Assembly: GCA_027596945.1 (NCBI GenBank)
Contig: JADGJH010000345.1
Location: 1-16,470, forward strand
Origin: Physocladia obscura
Lineage: Eukaryota > Chytridiomycota > Chytridiomycetes > Chytridiales > Chytriomycetaceae
Direction: 5' to 3'
Length of the DNA: 16,470 nucleotides
A model generated the notes under the pieces. It saw only the letters and a list, made by a program, of their open reading frames with translations, was not told where the DNA came from and made no database searches. How positions within the stretch are numbered: the first letter of the stretch is position 1; each line of letters begins with the position of its first letter. Shown here in pieces: positions 1-10,401 of the stretch. The translations under genes were made by a program, and so were the position numbers.

Positions 1-77
1 CGCTACTGAATTTTTAGCGCTGTCGATCACTTCACCACCACCATATCCGGTACTGTTTCCAGCTGCACTGTTTTGCG
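1..77. repeat. 77-bp exact copy of the IFT70 last exon at the window edge
   Basis: Bases 1-77 are identical, in the same orientation, to 7827-7903, which encode residues about 642-667 of IFT70 on the minus strand. Identity stops abruptly at base 78; the left limit is unknown because the window begins here. No other IFT70 sequence lies next to it. It is either an assembly-graph overlap at a contig end or a real gene fragment. I favour the former because the match is perfect, sits exactly at the end, and 77 is a common assembler k-mer length. Confidence 0.95.
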
Positions 78-374
78 TGAAGAACGGAGAATTGCGGGAG
101 TAAATCGGGAATTTATCGATTTGTGTACTTTTCGGCGACAACAATGCAGTTGTCTAGGTGGTTCCTGAGATTGAATAACCGCTATTCAGAGTCCGAATGT
201 GTTTCTTTACTTTGGATGCACATCTCATTTTGATTCAATCGTTTGAGGGTAAAGATAGCTTCCACGTTTATCTTCATTTGTCGGAGATTTCAAATTGATT
301 TGATTTTGTCTATTGACTTATTATTGAATTGAAGAAACTTGGACAAAGTATTTGCAATTTAATTTCACATACGA
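78..374. other. Upstream region of the ABC transporter gene
   Basis: AT-rich, with no recognisable gene. It should hold the promoter and 5' UTR of the ABC exporter starting at 375. I see no clear TATA box. An in-frame TAA at 360-362 lies just before the chosen ATG. Confidence 0.5.
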
Positions 375-3300
375 ATGGCAACAAACAGTTTGGGCCCAGG
401 CAAAAAGGAGCGCGGCTTCAGCTTCTTCAAAAAGAATGGCAAAAGCGTTGACGATTCTGACGGCAATCTTGATTTGGCGACTGTTACAGCGAAAGTTCCA
501 TACGCAAGACTCTACCGCTATGCTACGAAATTAGATTGGATACTAATGGGTGCCGGTGTGCTAGGCGCCATCATAACTGGCATTTCACAACCCCTTATGA
601 CTTTGTAAGCTTTCTTTCAGTCTTTGTTTCTCTCCTTTCTGTTCAATTGATGTGCTTGGATTCTGACAGGGTTTTTGGAAATGTGATGCAGTCACTGATA
701 ACGTATCCATACACGCACGATTCAGATAAGCTTAGAAGCGATGTTATAACTGGTGTTATCTATTTGACTATTATCGGCGTTGTTGTGGCCATTTCGGCGT
801 ACACTCAGATGGCTTTGTGGATTTGGTCTGGAGAACGTCAAGCCAAGGTAAATCAAATTTTAAAAAAATTAAAAAATTAAAAAATAACCCGGAAAACTTT
901 AAATTCTGGTCTTCTAAATAGAGAATTCGTGAGGAATATCTAGCAGCGGTTCTTAGGCAAGATGTCGGATGGTTTGACAAGACTCAAACTGGTGAGGTAA
1001 CTACGAGAATGACAGGTGACATTATTGTTATTCAAGACGGGATCAGTGATAAAGTTGCCATTGTTTTTCAAGTAAGTTTATTAGTTTGATAAAAATATTT
1101 TCAAATGTCTTCTCTATTGATTTCTTGATGCAGTCTGGCTCTTCTTTCGTGGCAGGGTTTATTATTGCTTTTGCTAAGGGATGGAGACTTGCTCTTGTTC
1201 TCTGCTGTGCGTTTCCACTTCTCGGCGGTGCAGCGACTTTGATGGGTGCTGCGGTATCAAAAAGAAAAGGGGAGGGCTCCGAAGCATACGCTGAAGCCGG
1301 AGCAATCGCACAAGAGGTTCTGTCTTCTTTGCGAACAGTCACAAGTTTTGGAGGGCAGAAACGTGAGCTTGCACGGTACTCAGAAAAATTGAAAATTGCG
1401 GAGCGCAAAGGAACTCGCGGAGCAATATCAAGCGGGTTGGCCACTGGTGTTGCTTTTATGATTATATTCGCTACCTATTCTCTTGGTTTTTGGTATGGAG
1501 GACAATTGATTCCAAATACAATGTCAAGTGGTCAAGTCATTACAGTTTTCTTCAGGTGCCAACCAAACTAAAATTATATTGCCATTATGTGAAAAACGAC
1601 AACTAACACAAACTTTGCAGTATTATTGTTGGTGCATTTTCTCTTGGATTGATGGGGCCGTCGCTTGCTGCAATCTCGTCTGCGACGGGTGTCGCTGGCA
1701 AAATTTTTGAAACAATTGACCGCGAAAGCCCCATCGACCCATTTTCCACAAAAGGCATCACACCTGACTCTCAATGTGCCGGCGAAGTGAAATTCGTAAA
1801 TGTTAACTTTCACTATCCACAGCGTTCCGATGTTCCAATCCTCAAATCCTTTTCGTTGACAGTTCCTGCTGGCAATACAGTTGCACTTGTGGGCGCCTCA
1901 GGAAGTGGAAAATCAACCGTTGTCAAACTTATTGAACGGTTCTATGATGTTATTGATGGCAGTGTGACTGTAGATGGCGTGGATGTTCGTGAAATCAATA
2001 TTGGGTGGTTGAGAAAGCAAATTGGAATTGTCAGTCAAGAGCCAGTTTTATTTGATCGTACTATACGAGAAAATTTGCTTCTCGGAATGACTGACAATCA
2101 TCCAGAATTAGAGCATACAAAAGAACAGCTCGACAAGATGATTGAAAACGCATGCAAAGTTGCAAATGCCTGGGATTTTATTCAAGCGTTACCGGATGGA
2201 ATCAATACAAATGTTGGAGAAAGTGGCGGAATGATGAGCGGAGGCCAAAAGCAAAGGATTGCCATTGCACGTGCTGTTATGCGTGATCCGAAAATTCTCT
2301 TACTTGACGAGGCGACGTCGGCACTTGACACGGAATCTGAAAGAATCGTGCAGGCCGCTTTGGATAGTGCTTCAATAAACCGTACAACAATCGTGATTGC
2401 TCACAGACTTTCAACAATAAAAAACGCGGACTTGATTGTTGTCATGGGCAATGGCGAAATTATCGAGCAAGGAACTCACAATCAGTTGCTTGACAAAAAT
2501 GGTGCTTATAGCACTTTGGTTTCCGCCCAGGCTCTCAGAGAAGCACAGAAGGCAACAACGTCGTCGGATTCGGCATCATCGACTATAACTTTCAGCGGGA
2601 CACCAAGAATAACGGCACATCTGGATGCTACTCCTGCGGCTGATGATGATGGATTTTTGGTCGTTGATTTGCCGATAACACGAAAAGAAGGTGATGCTGT
2701 GACTCTTCGTATGGAAACAAATGCAGTGGACAAATCTGTGCACACACGCCGTGAGAAGAAGAAAGTTGAAGAAGAAAAGAAGAAGTTGATCGAAAAGGAA
2801 AGGCTCAAACGCGGGCTGCCATTCGGCCGACTTTATTTAATGAATCTTTCTGAATGGTGGCTCTTACTTCTTGGATCAATAATGAGTGTCGGGAATGGAA
2901 TTGTTTTCCCGATGTTTTCATTGGTATAGATTAATATTTTCCATCGCATTTTTGATAATAATCTTTTTCTCCATTTGTAGATTTTTTCCCAAATTATCAC
3001 TGTATTTGGAAATCCAAATGACGACGATAGGTTTTATTCTTTTCTCACTGAATTTTAAAGGAATGAAGTTATTTAAAGTTTGGTTTTGTTTGGCAGAAAT
3101 TCTGGCATTCGCTTCTGGTCGTTGATGTTCGTAACCATTTCTCTTGGCTCATTTGTGGTCAATTCAGTTTCTATTTCTGCATTTGGAACTGCTGGCGAGC
3201 GTCTGACATTCAAAATTCGTCAGCGAACATTTGAAGCTCTGTTGCGGCAAGGTATCTATACATTATTTCGTTTTTGCTCTAAAACACAAACATTCAACAG

Positions 3301-4875
3301 AAATTGCTTTTTTCGACGATGAGAAACACAGTACTGGTATTATTTGTGGACAACTAGCCGAAGATGCGTTTCAGGTTCAAGGGTTAGTCGGCCAAAGTAT
3401 GGCAACATTGGTTCAATTACTTGCGTCCATGGTAGCCGGAATGATTATCGCTTTTGCAAGCGGCTGGCAATTGACTCTTGTTGTTCTTGCAACAGTACCT
3501 TTAATTGGAATGGCGGGGCAGCTGCAAATGTCAATGATGACAGGGTTTGGCTCGAAAACTAAGGAAGCTTATGAAGGTTTGCATTTGGAAATGATTTTTC
3601 TATCAAATATTATAGTTAATGACCATGATAATCAGATGCCAGCAATATTTCCAATGAAGCAATTGATCAGATACGTACAGTTATGACTTTGACCAAAGAG
3701 CAAATGTTTTTAGATATTTACAAGGCGAACATTAAAGAACCACATGCAACCGCTATTAAAGGAGGCTTGGTGGCGGCTATTGGATTTGGGCTTGGACAGG
3801 CAGTTATTTTCCTCACATACGCACTTGCTTTTTATGCTGGCTCGGAATTTGTTATGAAGGGAATAATGGATGCTCCAAATGTGTTGAAAGTCATGTTTGC
3901 AGTGATTTTCACAGCTATTTCTCTTGGACAAGCAACGTCTTTGGCTCCTAATTACGTCAAAGCAAAACTTGCAGCGTTGAATATTTTTGATTTACTGGAC
4001 AGAACCTCTCGTATCGATCCAACCAGCAAAGAAGGCATTGTCGTCAGTCATGAAAGCGTGAAAGGAATTGCCGAAGTAAAAGACGGAGTCTTCAATTATC
4101 CAGGTTTGTTGTTTTGTATCGAATACCAGAATAAGAAGGATTGATATGCTTGATATACAACACAGCTCGGCCTGATGTTCCTGTGTTGCAAAAAGTGAGT
4201 GTGAGAGCATTGCCCGGACAAACAGTTGCACTTGTAGGAGCTTCTGGGTCGGGAAAATCTACTGTCATTGGGCTTTTGGAACGTTGGTACGACTTGCACG
4301 AAGGTACTACGGCTATTGACGAAAAAAATGTACGTGACTGGAACTTGGCAAACGTTCGATCGCATATGGCACTTGTGGGACAGGAGCCAGTTCTATTCAA
4401 TTTGTCGATTCGCGAAAACATTGCGTACGGCGCAATGAACGGCGTTGCCTCGCAGGAAGAGATTGAAGCTGCGGCGAAGAAAGCAAATATTCATGACTTT
4501 GTTTCCACATTACCAGAAGGATACAACACTGTTGTGGGAAGTAAAGGGGGGCAAATTTCTGGCGGGCAAAAGCAGCGGATTGCAATTGCCAGGGCACTCA
4601 TTCGAGAGCCAAAGCTTCTATTACTTGACGAAGCTACTTCAGCTCTTGATGCGGAATCAGAAAAGGTTGTGCAAGAAGCGTTAGACGCAGCATCTGAAGG
4701 TAGAACAACAATTGTCATTGCGCACCGACTTTCAACAATTCAAAATGCGGATCATATTGTAGTAGTCAAAATGGGACAAGTGATTGAACAGGGTACGTAC
4801 AATGAATTGGTACATTCAAACGGGCAGTTTTCTGAAATGGTGGCTGCACAATCCTTGGCAAAGCAAGAAGAATAA
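375..4875 (+). CDS. Full-length ABCB-type (P-glycoprotein-like) ABC exporter
   Basis: This is an ATP-driven membrane exporter with the order TMD1-NBD1-linker-TMD2-NBD2; the substrate is unknown. Exons: 375-604, 670-847, 922-1071, 1134-1555, 1621-2923, 2981-3030, 3097-3251, 3301-3576, 3636-4103, 4166-4875. They give about 1313 aa, close to the usual ~1280. NBD1 has Walker [10 protein letters not shown] (418-426), signature MSGGQ (532-536), Walker B with D556/E557 and H-loop H588. NBD2 has Walker A from 1102 (K1108), ISGGQ (1208-1212), D1232/E1233 and H1264. Both sites keep the catalytic Glu and switch His, so both look active. NBD1 carries a short acidic insertion (about 482-505) after the Q-loop, and the linker has a strongly charged Lys/Glu run. 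The ATG follows an in-frame TAA at 360-362. The least certain junction is intron 3031-3096, with a weak GTTTTA donor. Family assignment is very secure. Drug, lipid or peptide-pheromone (Ste6-like) export cannot be told apart here. Confidence 0.96.
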
Positions 4876-4876
4876 A
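4871..4876 (+). terminator. AATAAA overlapping the ABC transporter stop codon
   Basis: The hexamer AATAAA contains the TAA stop at 4873-4875. It could act as a poly(A) signal giving a very short 3' UTR. Other plus-strand AATAAA copies lie near 5510 and at 5698-5703, so the site actually used is unknown. Confidence 0.3.
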
Positions 4877-5718
4877 CAAACTGATTTTCCAATAGTGACA
4901 ATTTTGTTCTGTTTAGTTGATGTTTGTTATAGGTTGCTGATGACGACCCATTAACATTGGACAAGGTATTATTTCTTTCCCAAATTCACCAGGTTTTAAA
5001 ACCCTTGAATGATTTCTTGTACTTGAGAACAATACTCACGCAGCAATTTGAGGGAACTGATCTGGGTAGCGACAGGGGCTCCGCAAAACGAATCATGGCT
5101 TTTCACTCATTTCAGATCACATTCTTGCCAGCGCGTTTAAATGTTTGTTTATTCTCACGTTTGGAATCAAGTTCATGAATAATGGGAGAAATTGATGCAA
5201 AAACCGTATAGCGCATTACAGACTTATGAAAGATGACAGATTAGCAACAAGTTTCGTAAGCCACCTTTAAGCTCTTTTCTTTGTAACTCCCAATAGCGAA
5301 TCGGATGAAAGAGTTCAATTGCTTTTGGTTGCACAAAGCAATGTGGCTTGGTGTTTACGAAGCATCGACCCTTACGCAACAGAAAGTTTCTTAATATAGG
5401 GACCATAATCGTGTACTTCATTGAGAGTTTTCTAGCTTTTGCCATCTCCTCTTAAGTTTGATGAATTTGTTCCGGTGTACAAATATAGTGAATTTGCGCT
5501 CTTGCCTGAATAAATTAGGAATTCAAGTCGGTAGTCGTGCCATCCGCACATTCTTTTTCCGCTGAAAATCGGAAATAATTGCATCTGATAGTCGCAGGAG
5601 GTTACAATGCTGCAACTATATTAATTCGGGGTGTTCCTACTTCTACATGGACAGACCTTTCTTTGGTTACTGTCATTTGGGACAAAAAAGCTCTAATAAT
5701 AAATCTTTATTACAAGGC
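4876..5718. other. Spacer between convergent ABC and Rxt3 genes
   Basis: 843 bp with no convincing gene. Two small open frames, about 4957-5178 (+) and 5224-5445 (-), show no recognisable motif. A 33-bp stretch at about 4933-4965 is bounded by AG and GT and reads as VADDDPLTLDK, resembling a small exon, but no donor before the ABC stop joins to it convincingly. The rest is presumably 3' UTR and intergenic DNA. Confidence 0.5.
5706..5711 (-). terminator. Possible poly(A) signal of the Rxt3-like gene
   Basis: TTTATT on the plus strand is AATAAA on the minus strand, starting 8 nt past the Rxt3 stop codon (5719-5721). Position and strand suit a short 3' UTR. Confidence 0.35.
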
Positions 5719-7735
5719 TCAATGTGCATAAAAGAATCGATCCGTTTCAATTAGCTGTTGCATTGCTTTGATATACATTCCTCCACTTCTCCATTCAATG
5801 TCTGAAAGGCCAACTATTGTTGGAGCAATATTATGGATGCCAGAAATTTTGTAGGTATCTGGTGCATTTGTCAACGAGCCCAAATTACGTGCAACTTGGT
5901 ATCTGTAAAAAATTCAAGATTCAGTATGCAACAAAAGAGCTGAATTTGTTATTTTAACCTGTTTCCGCAATCATCTTCCAAATAAAGAAGGGTCCCAGGA
6001 ACCGCTAAGCGAACTCTCCAAAAAGCCCAGCCCTCCATTCTCTTGAGTTCAATCCCCGAAAACCCCAAGCTTACATTTGGCGGAACATCAAATTTAGAAA
6101 TAGCGGATTTCATAATATTCATGTCAACAACACTGTCTTGCAAATATTTTGGCCATTCATTCAAAACTTGAGGGGAATATTTGAAGCTACGAATAGTTTA
6201 ACATGTGAAGAAGTAATTTTTCAAATTTAAAGGGGCACTTACCATGGACGACCGTCAACACCAGAAAACAAGACTCTTACAGCCTCACATATTTCCTTTC
6301 TTGCAACAGAAACACCAACAACACCACGTCTAGCAACAGGGGTGGCAGATAAGACAATCGACTTTCTGCGTGTAAGACTTGCACCATTCGACCCAGCCAA
6401 AGTTGTTCCACCGATACTCGAAATACTTCCCATTCGTTTGATTCCATCACTACCATCAACAGCACCTGCAACAACAACAATTCCCAATTGACCCGAAGCA
6501 GAGTCACCCAACATACGCTCCTGCATTCCGATCGCACACCATTCGATTGCGCCATTTTTACGCCCGGAACGTGAGAAGGCTGCCGCTGATTTAATGGCAA
6601 TCGACTGTGGCGCGACTTCAATTACGCGTTCGACACGAATCGATTCCCCTTGATGACTACCGCCCCAGCCACGCGACGTGAACCCGTTTTTCAAACTAAG
6701 ATGTTCGCTAGTGCCGGAATTTTCTGGCATGGTCGTGCATGTTGTACCTGTGTACTTTGTTAGCCGCGGGAGAACCCGAAGCGTGACAATAACGTCATTT
6801 AATGGCCGATTTGGAATTGATGGATGTGGTTTCGGAATAATTTGGTTTGCGAATTTAGGCTCTGTTTGAATCATCGATGACACCTCGGAAGTTTCTGCTG
6901 ATTTTGAAAATGATGACAAATGATGGAGAAAAGATGGGCTATCCACAGGACGGTAATGACCAGAATGAATGATGACTGTCAAATTTAATAATAATAATAA
7001 ATTGGGCTCGAAATGATTATTTCCAGAAGCAAAGGCAAAAATCAGATACCTGCAACAATATCTGAGTCATCAGTATAAATATCCGTCCCCCAAATTGCCC
7101 GTGCTTGAACACCAAGATTATCTGAAAAAGAAAGATGATTGGCGCTAACTCGAACTTCAATCAGCTTGTAGAGAGATTCTGAGGAGAATTCTGGAAGAAG
7201 AAATAGATCAAGATCGGCAGGATCATTCGACGAAGGAGAACGGCCGTATGGTTGGCGATATAAAACATGGCCTGGATGGAACCTGCTATCAGTGGTTCGA
7301 TAGATGGATCAAACACATAAAAATGAATTAACCCAAAGATCGATTATCTGTGTTCAATAATGTTTCGGCATTGACAACTGTGACTTGGTGCGGAAGTTTT
7401 GGCTGCGGCGCTTGCTGCGTTTGTGGAGATTGATGTGTTTGTCCCTGCTTGGATTCGTCAAACACACCATCATTATTTGCTGCCAATTCTGTCTTGCGTC
7501 GTTTCGCGTCGCTCTCATTGTTGATTGGCGACGTCGCTACTGATTCCGCGTGAGATGAAAACACTCGTTTTTTTGGCTCTGTTTCTCAAAAAGAGTTGTC
7601 TGCTGAATACTCCGCCAGACTAGATTAACTGAAAAAAGCCCATCCGAGTTTACCTTCTGGTGAAAATCCTACGCCACTTGATATTTCAATATTGCTTGAA
7701 GCGCTTGGCGTTGTTGGCTCTGGCTTGCTTTCCAT
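5719..7735 (-). CDS. RXT3: Rxt3-like subunit of the Rpd3L histone deacetylase complex
   Basis: Rxt3 proteins are accessory subunits of the Rpd3 large histone deacetylase complex, a nuclear transcriptional co-repressor. Exons on the minus strand: 7735-7654, 7584-7333, 7271-7050, 6975-6243, 6186-5959, 5902-5719, giving 566 aa with all phases consistent. The family hallmark is a GTDIYTDDSD block followed by IIHSGHYRP, spanning the exon 3/4 junction (about residues 172-195). Exon 5 carries a YSP..LNEWP block and a Trp-rich WAFWRVR segment. The first ~110 residues are low-complexity (Ser/Thr/Pro, then Gln/Pro) with a basic KRRK that could be a nuclear signal. The ATG at 7735 follows an in-frame TAA 9 nt upstream. 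The exon 2/3 acceptor is ambiguous: two upstream AGs are out of phase, and only the one ending at 7272 keeps the frame. The start lies 43 bp past the IFT70 stop on the same strand. Family recognition is from memory of the motif. Confidence 0.85.
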
Positions 7736-7778
7736 GTTTTTTTACTCTTGGAAAAATTTGGATAAATATTCCATATTT
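7736..7778 (-). other. 43-bp gap between IFT70 stop and Rxt3 start
   Basis: This is the entire spacer between two tandem minus-strand genes. It is A/T-rich and has no canonical AATAAA on the minus strand. The IFT70 3' end and the Rxt3 promoter must therefore overlap neighbouring coding DNA, unless the genes are co-transcribed. The two frames differ, so simple readthrough would not fuse the proteins. Confidence 0.8.
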
Positions 7779-10325
7779 TTACTCATACAATCTCAAAAAA
7801 AGAGACTTGAGAAGACGCGCTTCATACGCTACTGAATTTTTAGCGCTGTCGATCACTTCACCACCACCATATCCGGTACTGTTTCCAGCTGCACTGTTTT
7901 GCGCCCCAACTCCACCTAATGGATCGATAACAATAGGTATTTTGCGTCCGTGTAACTCGCAAGAATCAAAAAACGCAAGAATATCAGCAAATACAGTGTC
8001 TTTTAGAATTATCATATGCTTTGCAAGCGTTTCGAATAATGATGCAAAACATCGCTTTGCATAATACCAAGTATCAGTCCCAAGCTGCCAACAAGTCAGT
8101 CAAGCAAATGATGCAAATTTTTTTCAGGACGGTTACGAACCTTTTTATTGAATGGTTCAAGACTTTTAATTATTCTCGATATTCCAAATTCATAATTTCC
8201 TTTCGCACAATACAAAGTTCCAATAACAAGATTCACGATACACAAATGGTAAGTTCTTTTTGCAGGATCCTCATATGCAACACGCTCTTCTTCTTTTTCA
8301 ATTTTTCTCATTAGCTCCTCTGCTTCTTCGTTTTGAGAAGTCATAATGTACGAAACACACAGATTTGCCAGCACAATTGCTGTTATTTCGAGAACCTGAA
8401 ATGAAATATTGTATTAATAATTGAAGGCAAACCACTGATGTATAACATTCTCGTAATGCTTTTTGACAATTGGTTCGTAAAAGGAAACTGCCTCTTTGTA
8501 TTTACTTTCTTGCATAAAGAGCACGTGAGCAACATTTAGTTTCCAGATATCATGCTCGTTGCAAAATTCCACAGATTTCCTGAAAACTTTTTCCACGTTT
8601 GCATAATTTTCCATATCCCAATATATTTTTGCTTGTGCCATCAACACTGGAATATATCTTGTTGGAAAAAAATAAGTAGCAAATTTGAAAAATATAATTT
8701 TTGTTGAATTTTACCTCTCTACTGCGTCATCATATTCGTTTACAGCCCGTTTCACAGTTTCCTCGTCGACATTTTGTCTCGCTTCTTGAACTTGCTTCGT
8801 CAACTTTCGCAAAGTGTCAACATGCTTATTTGCCAAATCGTCGAATTTTCTATATGCCTCTTCAGGGGAAGATTGCCGGAGCAAACTTGCTTCCAAAAAT
8901 TCAAATAAATACTATTTTTTCAAGATTAAGTAATAATTGCCAATATAAAACTGAAAAACAAGCCACACCGGTGTCAAAGTGCTAATTCCGCCAATTGCGA
9001 TACTTTCGGCCATCAAGTCTGCAGCCAAATCTAGATAACCATACTTGCAGTACAGCAGCAACAAGTTTCCAAAAACTTCTGGGGGAGTTGGCGGTTGTTG
9101 AAGTAAGAAATTCAACTTTTCAAATCCAGTACTTGGATCTTGGTCCATATGCGTTAAGGCTTGGTTATGAAGGGTCACAGGATCCAATTCTTGTTCCAGG
9201 CGAGGTGGCATGTCTGTCAAAGCTTCGCGAGCTGATTCATCTAGGTATTTATTTTCATTTATTTGTGAGTTAAAATTCGAATTTTTACAATTTTTTAGCC
9301 GATATTCTATGGCAGCTTTCAAATTAAACGCTTCAATAAGATATGTTTCATGGAGAACTTGCGAGTTTCCGACGCTTCGAACTTCAATTCCTTCAGTCGC
9401 CATCCCAACGCTCAGTTCTGTTGAGTTGAGTTGATAATAAAATTGAATACGATTTTTTCTCCGTTTTTTTCTTTTTCATTTACCTGGATGCTCTCTGATT
9501 CCTCGTTCAATAATGTCTGCAATACTTTTCAGAGCTGAAACATATTGCTTCTGCTGATAATAACATAAAGCCAAGTTATATGCCAGTTCAGCTTGATAAC
9601 CAGTAATTCTGAGTGTTTCTGCGTATTTGACGCACGCCTCTTGAAACTTCGCCTCCTTTTTTAAATTTTTTAAATTTTATTTTTTTGCAAGCTTTATGTC
9701 AAAACCTTGTATAGCAAACACGCCTGATTTATCATTGTATCTGTATCATCTGCAGCGCCTTGATCAATCAAAAGTTTGCAACCTTGCAAGTCATCCATTT
9801 CATATTTAATTGCCGATTGAAGCTTGATAATCTGGCGCATGTAAAGAGGTTGTTTTTAGTTTTAAAGTTTTGTGTATAACAAAGTAAACAAACCTTATGT
9901 GCATAGTCCGGATTTTCCACAGTTTGACATGCTTTTTGAGCTTGCTGATATTGTCCAGATTTATAAAGAGCTTGAGCATAGTACAAGCGATAATCATCAA
10001 TTTCTGGATGTGTACGGACAAGTTGCTCGTAACTATTGTGAACAGTTTACAAAACGAATCTTGGAGAATTTTTTTATTTGTACCAGTTGGTTGCACTCAC
10101 GAAATCTTGAATTTGAAAGTAGCAATACCCCAATAAACTCAACGCGGCTCGACTTTTCGGAAATGACTGAAGCTCGTTTGTCAGCAGCTTAATCACGTCT
10201 TGATGCCGTCCATCACGGATCATGCCATAAATTGTCGCCGTGTATTTTCCTTCAGGAAGCTGATATAAGTTTGTGGGATGATTTGATGCAGACTGCGCCG
10301 TTGTTTTTGGTTTGATTCCGTCCAT
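7779..10325 (-). CDS. IFT70: Intraflagellar transport protein IFT70 (TTC30/DYF-1/fleer)
   Basis: IFT70 is a tetratricopeptide-repeat subunit of the IFT-B complex, which carries tubulin and other cargo along the axoneme and is needed to build flagella. Exons on the minus strand: 10325-10084, 10032-9894, 9831-9706, 9655-9484, 9417-9289, 9240-8969, 8911-8715, 8657-8447, 8395-8141, 8084-7779. They encode 682 aa, close to the ~665 of animal TTC30, and all phases agree. Near-invariant family blocks are visible: SLLGYCYFQ, GIEVRSVGNSQVLHET, REALTDMPPRLEQELDP, NLLLLYCKY, VLMAQAKIYW, LCVSYIMTSQNEEAEELMRK and LGTDTWYYAKRCF. Intron 9241-9288 is 48 nt with no in-frame stop, but removing it restores the conserved RLKNYESAREALTDMPP, so it is an intron. 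A Gly/Asn/Ser-rich insertion at about 635-660 is not found in the animal proteins. Weak donors include GTTATA at 8446. The gene implies that the organism makes a flagellum. Confidence 0.97.
7827..7903. repeat. Internal copy of the 77-bp exact repeat
   Basis: This is the partner of bases 1-77. Here it sits in the open frame of the last IFT70 exon and covers the end of the Gly-rich insertion plus the conserved residues after it. It is clearly the native copy, because sequence on both sides continues the IFT70 frame. Confidence 0.95.
9241..9288 (-). other. 48-nt in-frame, stop-free intron of IFT70
   Basis: The donor is GTAAAA and the acceptor CCTAG, with a TTTTAAC branch-like motif inside. Its length is a multiple of three and it contains no stop, so retention would insert 16 residues into a TPR region instead of truncating the protein. 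Splicing gives RLKNYESAREALTDMPP, which aligns gap-free with the family (QLRNFEAAQEALTDMPP in vertebrates). Confidence 0.85.
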
Positions 10326-10389
10326 GCTTTCACGTTGTTCTTTGAATATGCAATTTTTTATTTTTAATTTTCAACTCAGATCAGATTTC

Positions 10390-10401
10390 ACAGTGCACTG
10401 T
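10390..10401. promoter_or_regulatory. 12-bp perfect palindrome upstream of IFT70, next to a TATA-like site
   Basis: ACAGTGCACTGT is a perfect inverted repeat centred about 70 nt upstream of the IFT70 ATG. A TTTATAAA element at about 10412-10419 lies just beyond it. Together they could form a minus-strand core promoter. I could not find a canonical RFX X-box nearby. This is inference from position only. Confidence 0.3.

Noticed and set aside
1896..4260. Internal repeat between the two halves of the ABC gene
   Set aside because: The similarity is the normal homology of NBD1 and NBD2 in a full-length ABCB protein, not a recent duplication.
4957..5178. Plus-strand open frame after the ABC gene
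   Set aside because: Starts with a non-conserved Met, and most of it has no domain features. Only its first part looks exon-like, and that is reported as a finding.
5224..5445. 73-codon minus-strand open frame in the ABC/Rxt3 spacer
   Set aside because: No recognisable motif, no splice context, and short enough to arise by chance in this spacer.
7260..7275. Apparent frameshift at the Rxt3 exon 2/3 junction
   Set aside because: The two obvious AG acceptors are out of phase, but the AG at 7273-7272 restores the frame and gives SLGHVLYRQPYG, so no frameshift is needed.
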